Shown: piece by piece, positions 5,866-8,477 of the stretch
Position numbering within the stretch: position 1 is the stretch's first letter
Layout of the letters: every line of letters starts with the position of its first letter
Source of the DNA: an uncultured Eubacteriaceae bacterium
Lineage (GTDB): Bacteria > Bacillota > Clostridia > Oscillospirales > Acutalibacteraceae
Length of the DNA: 8,477 nt
Direction: 5' to 3'
NCBI GenBank assembly: GCA_937905915.1
Contig: CALCVR010000220.1
Location: 1-8,477, forward strand
The notes under the pieces: model-generated
Seen by the model: only the letters and a program-made list of their open reading frames with translations
Told to the model about the DNA's origin: nothing
The model's database searches: none
Position numbers and translations under genes: made by a program

Positions 5866-6000
5866 ATGCAAAAGAAAGCCTTACATATTACCTTCCACAA
5901 TCCCAATTCCCCGGAAAAGACAGCGCGGTTTCTTGTAAGGATGCTGGCAAAGGCGGCGGTGGCGGGGCAGAAACAGGATAGGAAGGGGGAAGCCTTGTGA
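5866..6000 (+). CDS. 44-residue protein coupled to the recombinase
   Basis: ATG at 5866, with GAGGGG about 9 bases upstream, opens a 44-codon frame: MQKKALHITFHNPNSPEKT, then an Arg/Lys/Ala-rich helical tail. Its stop overlaps the recombinase GTG start by four bases (GTGA, 5997-6000), which implies translational coupling. Small proteins beginning with an HITFHNPN-type stretch are, to my recollection, frequent just before serine recombinases of Clostridia, but I know no proven function. A recombination directionality factor or a leader peptide setting recombinase dosage are the obvious possibilities; both are inference. It is too short for most gene callers. Confidence 0.72.
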   Translation: MQKKALHITFHNPNSPEKTARFLVRMLAKAAVAGQKQDRKGEAL

Positions 6001-6452
6001 AAATAGCAGCCTATTGCCGCGTGTCCACCGATAAGGAGGATCAACTCAATAGCCTAGAGGCGCAAAAGAAATTCTTTGAGGAATTCGCCCAGAAAAATGG
6101 GCATCGGCTGCTCCACGTTTATGCCGATGAAGGGATTAGCGGAACGAAAGTGAAAAACCGTCACGCTTTTCTAGAGATGATGGAGCAGGCGGAACAAAAA
6201 AAGTTCGATATGGTGGTGGTCAAAGACATCAGCCGGTTTGCCCGCAATACAGTGGATTTGCTTACCAGTACCCGTCGTCTCAAAGCCCTGGGCATTGAGA
6301 TGCTGTTTCTCACCTCCAACCAGACGGTACTGGGCAATTCGGAATTTGTGTTGACGGTATTTGGCGCCTTGGCCCAAGAAGAAAGCGCCAATACCTCCAA
6401 ACGAGTCAAGTTTGGGAAAAGATGCAACGCCCAATTTCGTGTTTGGGTATGA
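5997..6452 (+). CDS. Large serine recombinase, N-terminal catalytic part (frame broken)
   Basis: Residues 1 to about 135 are the resolvase-type catalytic domain: AAYCRVSTDKEDQ with nucleophile Ser10, YADEGISGTK, VVKDISRFARNT with the conserved arginines, and the start of the long E helix (LAQEESANTSKRVKFGK). The enzyme cuts both DNAs through a phosphoserine link and rotates the halves at a 2-bp core. After KFGKRCNA the frame runs out of homology and stops at 6452. The continuation is in the +1 frame. GTG 5997 is the start, coupled to the 44-residue gene. SpoIVCA, which removes skin in B. subtilis, belongs to the same superfamily. Alone, this part lacks the DNA-recognition domains. Confidence 0.88.
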   Translation: MKIAAYCRVSTDKEDQLNSLEAQKKFFEEFAQKNGHRLLHVYADEGISGTKVKNRHAFLEMMEQAEQKKFDMVVVKDISRFARNTVDLLTSTRRLKALGIEMLFLTSNQTVLGNSEFVLTVFGALAQEESANTSKRVKFGKRCNAQFRVWV

Positions 6453-7446
6453 CAAGACCAAGGGAGATTACTTCCATCTCCACGTCAATCCTAAAGAGGC
6501 TCGTGTGGTGCGGCAGATTTTTAGACTTTATGTGGAGGAAGGGATGGGGGCGGCTAAAATTGCTTCCCTCCTCAATGAACAGGGGGAATGTACCAAACGC
6601 GGCTATGACTTTAGCCAAAACGCAGTGATGCGCATTTTACGCAATCCTATTTATGTGGGGAAAGTGGTCAACGGGAAACAGGAAGTGTCCGATTTCCTCA
6701 CCAGCCAAAGAAGGGACAAAGATCCATCCGATTGGATGGTGACCGACAATCCACAATTGTGCATTGTGGAGGATTCCCTGTTTGAAGCGGCACAAACCAT
6801 TTTATCGGAACGGGCAAAAGCCGTCAAAAAAGGAAAAAAGCCAAGCAGTCAGCACTTGTTCAGTACCCTGATTCAATGCGGGAATTGTGGACATACCTTT
6901 CGCCGGTTTGTGCGGACCTATCGAAATACCACCATCCGGTGGATTTGCGGCGGCCGGAATGCAAAAGGGGCGGACAGTTGTCCCAATGCCATTGTACTGG
7001 ATGAACGGCAGTTGGAACAAGAGATCTTAACCTATCTGAAACAGATGCTGGAAAGTGAAACAGATGCGTGTGCTGCCTTTGACAAAGAGGTCCGGAGCAT
7101 ATTGGGTCAAAGAGGGATGGGGGAAACCCGGAAAGTTTTAGAGGAAACCTGCAAACGCCTGAAAAGAAACAGGGAAAAATGCTTGGATCTATATGAAAAC
7201 GGCGTCATCAGCCTAACGGAATTACAGGAACGCACCGGAAGAATCCTGTGCCAGTTGAGCGAAGCCCAAGAGCGGCTGGAAAGGATGCAGTCTCCTTCCC
7301 GATTAACAGTACAGCCGGATACTTTTTCCCTTCAGGACATGTTGCTCCCAGGACATCTAAACAATGCCATGCTCAAACATCTGATTGATACCATTTCCGT
7401 AGACCAGGAGGGGCAGGTGGACGTTTATTTGAAATCCCTGGCTTAA
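6361..7446 (+). CDS. Large serine recombinase, C-terminal DNA-binding part (frame broken)
   Basis: Homology begins at about 6430; the codons from 6361 are only an open frame opposite the N-terminal part. It holds the 'recombinase' domain (NPKEARVVRQIFRLY, KIASLLNEQG, ILRNPIYVGKVVNGKQEVSD), then a zinc ribbon (CGNCGHTF, later ICGG and DSCPN) and a long charged coiled coil, about 7070-7310, of the kind that controls synapsis and direction in serine integrases. With the N-terminal part, the whole gene would encode about 482-488 residues, a normal family length. No ribosome binding site precedes an internal start, so independent translation is unlikely. The gene is followed by a terminator and then the right junction. 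Confidence 0.86.
   Translation: MAPWPKKKAPIPPNESSLGKDATPNFVFGYDKTKGDYFHLHVNPKEARVVRQIFRLYVEEGMGAAKIASLLNEQGECTKRGYDFSQNAVMRILRNPIYVGKVVNGKQEVSDFLTSQRRDKDPSDWMVTDNPQLCIVEDSLFEAAQTILSERAKAVKKGKKPSSQHLFSTLIQCGNCGHTFRRFVRTYRNTTIRWICGGRNAKGADSCPNAIVLDERQLEQEILTYLKQMLESETDACAAFDKEVRSILGQRGMGETRKVLEETCKRLKRNREKCLDLYENGVISLTELQERTGRILCQLSEAQERLERMQSPSRLTVQPDTFSLQDMLLPGHLNNAMLKHLIDTISVDQEGQVDVYLKSLA
6411..6435 (+). other. Frame break in the recombinase gene
   Basis: The upstream frame reads KFGKRCNA; the downstream frame resumes at PNFVFGYDK (CCC at 6430). Related clostridial recombinases, as I recall them, have about five extra residues (like EKGRV) between these blocks. A loss of about 17 bases explains both the missing residues and the +1 shift. 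A GGGAAAAG run lies here, but it fits no programmed-shift site I know. Confidence 0.75.
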
Positions 7447-7453
7447 AAGAGCG

Positions 7454-7489
7454 AAAAAAGCGGCGGCGCAGTTGTGCCGCTGCTTTTTT
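7454..7489 (+). terminator. Terminator after the recombinase
   Basis: The run AAAAAAGCGGCGGCGCA, a short loop and TGCCGCTGCTTTTTT form a GC-rich stem with one mismatch and a 2-base bulge, ending in six T residues. It lies about 50 bases before the right junction and would stop element transcripts from entering the spoIIID 3' part. Confidence 0.82.
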
Positions 7490-7516
7490 ACTTTAAAAAC
7501 ACGCAACAAAAATCCT

Positions 7517-7575
7517 AAAATCGTTCGGAATGGTGACAACCGTACACAAAGATGTATCAGAACGGCTCAAGTATG
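7517..7575 (+). other. attR: right recombination junction in spoIIID
   Basis: The element half-site has ACAACCGTA at 7536-7544 and an outer AAATCGTTC (7518-7526). The likely crossover dinucleotide CA is at 7545-7546, followed by spoIIID sequence. The direct orientation relative to the left junction means recombination deletes the element rather than inverting it. Confidence 0.85.
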
Positions 7576-7721
7576 TGGATCGGCAGCTTTATCAGGAGGT
7601 AAAAACCGTGTTGGACACCAACAAAGCCCAACGGCATATCCGTGGAGGCATGGCCACACGGCGCAAATACAAAAAAGATTACGACCAATCTTCAGAGGAA
7701 TCCGAAGCATCGTCCTGTTGA
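7530..7721 (+). CDS. spoIIID: spoIIID, 3' part (separated by the element)
   Basis: True spoIIID sequence runs from 7545 (CAC AAA GAT) to the TGA at 7719-7721. It encodes the rest of the recognition helix (HKDVSERL) and the C-terminal basic region with RHIRGGMATRRKYKKD, closely matching RHLRGGEATKLKYKKD of B. subtilis SpoIIID. The ATG at 7530 is element DNA and has no ribosome binding site, so this part is probably not translated on its own. Rejoined to residues 1-37 from the left part, it gives a 95-residue protein ending EASSC. A strong terminator follows at 7742. Confidence 0.92.
   Translation: MVTTVHKDVSERLKYVDRQLYQEVKTVLDTNKAQRHIRGGMATRRKYKKDYDQSSEESEASSC
7539..7546 (+). repeat. 8-bp direct repeat ACCGTACA, right copy
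   Basis: Matches 3845-3852. It is read in the same codon phase in both spoIIID parts (ACC GTA CA-), which is why excision restores the frame exactly. Confidence 0.93.
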
Positions 7722-7741
7722 CACAGGTTTCCTGCGGCACA

Positions 7742-7805
7742 AATAAAGTCCTCCTTCTCCCAAGGACATCGTCATGGAGAAGGGGGGCTTTATTGTGTTT
7801 TTTTT
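7742..7805 (+). terminator. Strong terminator after spoIIID
   Basis: A 19-base arm starting AATAAAGTCC (7742-7760) pairs, with a few G-T or mismatched positions, with GGAGAAGG...CTTTATT (7776-7794) across a 15-base loop, followed by GTG and a run of eight T residues. Confidence 0.9.
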
Positions 7806-8094
7806 CATAAGAAGGATACCGCAGGCTATGAAATATTTTCTAAAAGACATGTTTTGTGTAAAACAAGATCACTGATCTTTGGCAAAATTGATGATGCTTA
7901 TGGGATTCTCCTATGATAAAATCGGTCAATTGGAGGTGCTTTTTTGCCGGCCTTGCCCTTGTAGGCTACAATATGGTATAATAAAATCCATAGTATGGAT
8001 GTATGAGCATAGGCGGCCTTGTTTTGGGGTAGGATAAAAACAAGTCTACTCGTCACCGGCTCCGCCCTGCCCGAGAGAACCAGGAGGTGCCCCC
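7806..8094. other. Intergenic region before thyX
   Basis: No coding frame of note. It holds very short frames without ribosome binding sites and the thyX promoter candidate. No riboswitch or RNA gene was recognised. Confidence 0.5.
7953..7982 (+). promoter_or_regulatory. Promoter candidate for thyX
   Basis: TTGCCC (7953-7958), an 18-base spacer and TATAAT (7977-7982). The leader to thyX would be about 105 bases. Confidence 0.55.
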
Positions 8095-8477
8095 ATGCCA
8101 AACGTAACATTAATTTCCTATACTCCAGATCCAGAGAGGACGGTGGCCGCCGCTGCCCGGCTTTGTTATTCCCCTTCTACCATCGACCAGGTGATGGAGC
8201 AAATGGATGACCAAAAGACGGCCTCTTTTTTGGATATGCTGACTCAAATTGGGCATCAATCCCCTATAGAGCACGCCTCCTTCACCTTTGGGATTGAAGG
8301 GGTATCCCGATCTCTGTTGGCCCAAATCACCCGGCATCGTATTGCTTCCTTTAGCGTCCAAAGCCAGCGGTATGTGGATGAAGCCGGATTCGACTATGTG
8401 ATCCCGCCTGAGATCCAAGGAGATGAACAAGCAGAAACACTTTTTTTGCAGGCTATGGAGTCAGCCAAACAGTCCTA
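8095..8477 (+). CDS. thyX: Flavin-dependent thymidylate synthase ThyX (3' end outside window)
   Basis: 127 codons are visible and the frame is still open at the window end; the family is usually 210-260 residues. ThyX makes dTMP from dUMP using methylenetetrahydrofolate, with FAD and NADPH doing the reduction. Diagnostic motifs are present: GHQSPIEHASFTF (residues 53-65, FAD-side loop) and the ThyX signature RHR...S at residues 80-90 (RHRIASFSVQSQR). AGGAGGT lies 6 bases before the ATG. It is a housekeeping gene with its own likely promoter and no visible link to the sporulation genes. Open minus-strand frames over this region are shadows. Confidence 0.95.
   Translation, partial: MPNVTLISYTPDPERTVAAAARLCYSPSTIDQVMEQMDDQKTASFLDMLTQIGHQSPIEHASFTFGIEGVSRSLLAQITRHRIASFSVQSQRYVDEAGFDYVIPPEIQGDEQAETLFLQAMESAKQS

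Larger units (their letters stand above)
3851..7544. mobile_element. 3.69-kb skin-like intervening element in spoIIID
   Basis: Length 3,694 bp between matching positions of the two ACCGTACA copies. It holds a large serine recombinase and its small upstream partner, a glycosyltransferase, an XRE regulator and a small acidic protein. There is no capsid, replication, conjugation or transposase gene, so it is not a complete phage, conjugative element or insertion sequence. Precise removal at the repeat restores spoIIID in frame. Known comparisons are the B. subtilis skin in sigK (removed by SpoIVCA), the C. difficile sigK element and the SP-beta prophage in spsM. The alternative is a plain integrative element that uses spoIIID as its attB and disrupts it. 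The frame break in the recombinase bears on that choice. Confidence 0.9.

Noticed and set aside
5645..5938. Plus-strand frame of 97 codons between the glycosyltransferase and the recombinase
   Set aside because: No ribosome binding site and unlikely composition. It overlaps the 44-residue gene in another frame, which has a good ribosome binding site and the coupled stop.
3851..7544. Element as a prophage or transposon
   Set aside because: No structural, lysis, replication or transposase gene is present and there are no terminal inverted repeats of insertion-sequence type. The ends are integrase-type junctions.
7472..7810. Plus-strand frame of 112 codons over the spoIIID 3' part
   Set aside because: It is a shadow in another frame. 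The SpoIIID frame has clear homology and the other one runs through two terminators.
8110..8430. Minus-strand frame of 106 codons
   Set aside because: It lies opposite thyX, whose plus-strand motifs are unmistakable.

Overview
The window looks like chromosome of a spore-forming Firmicute of the class Clostridia. The evidence is a SpoIIQ-like forespore membrane protein, SpoIIID, strong GGAGG ribosome binding sites, TTGACA/TATAAT promoters and T-tailed terminators. No rRNA or tRNA gene and no CRISPR array was seen. The species cannot be told from the sequence alone.

Layout. Positions 1-785 hold a small DUF6514-like gene, a doubtful 50-codon ORF and about 240 bases without a gene. Positions 746-1561 hold a SpoIIQ-like M23 peptidase gene behind a sigma-F-like promoter. 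Positions 1724-3158 hold a DeoR-family regulator followed at close range by a family I inorganic pyrophosphatase, probably one transcript. Positions 3258-3657 hold a small HPr-like protein with its own consensus promoter and terminator. From 3740 the gene spoIIID begins but stops after 43 codons; the missing 3' part lies at 7545-7721. The final stretch is the start of thyX, cut by the window end.

Main result. spoIIID is split inside its DNA-recognition helix by a 3,694-bp element (about 3851-7544). Both junctions carry the 8-bp sequence ACCGTACA. Joining the two flanks there restores, in frame, a 95-residue protein that aligns end to end with SpoIIID (93 residues in Bacillus subtilis). The element carries a large serine recombinase. 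Joining its own two ends creates a perfect 9-bp inverted repeat around the dinucleotide CA, with further symmetric outer half-sites. That is what a serine-integrase attP should look like. The arrangement resembles the skin elements that split sigK and are removed in the mother cell, but the target here is spoIIID.

Element contents, left to right: a small acidic protein (minus strand) divergent from an XRE-type repressor with a palindromic candidate operator between them; a bidirectional terminator; a family 4 glycosyltransferase (minus); a 44-residue protein overlapping the recombinase start by 4 bases; the recombinase; and a terminator just before the right junction. The recombinase reading frame is broken between the catalytic and DNA-binding parts, best explained by about 17 missing bases. 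As read, the element may be locked in place, or may need a recombinase from elsewhere. An assembly error is also possible. Whether spoIIID is ever restored in this strain is therefore the open question of the window.
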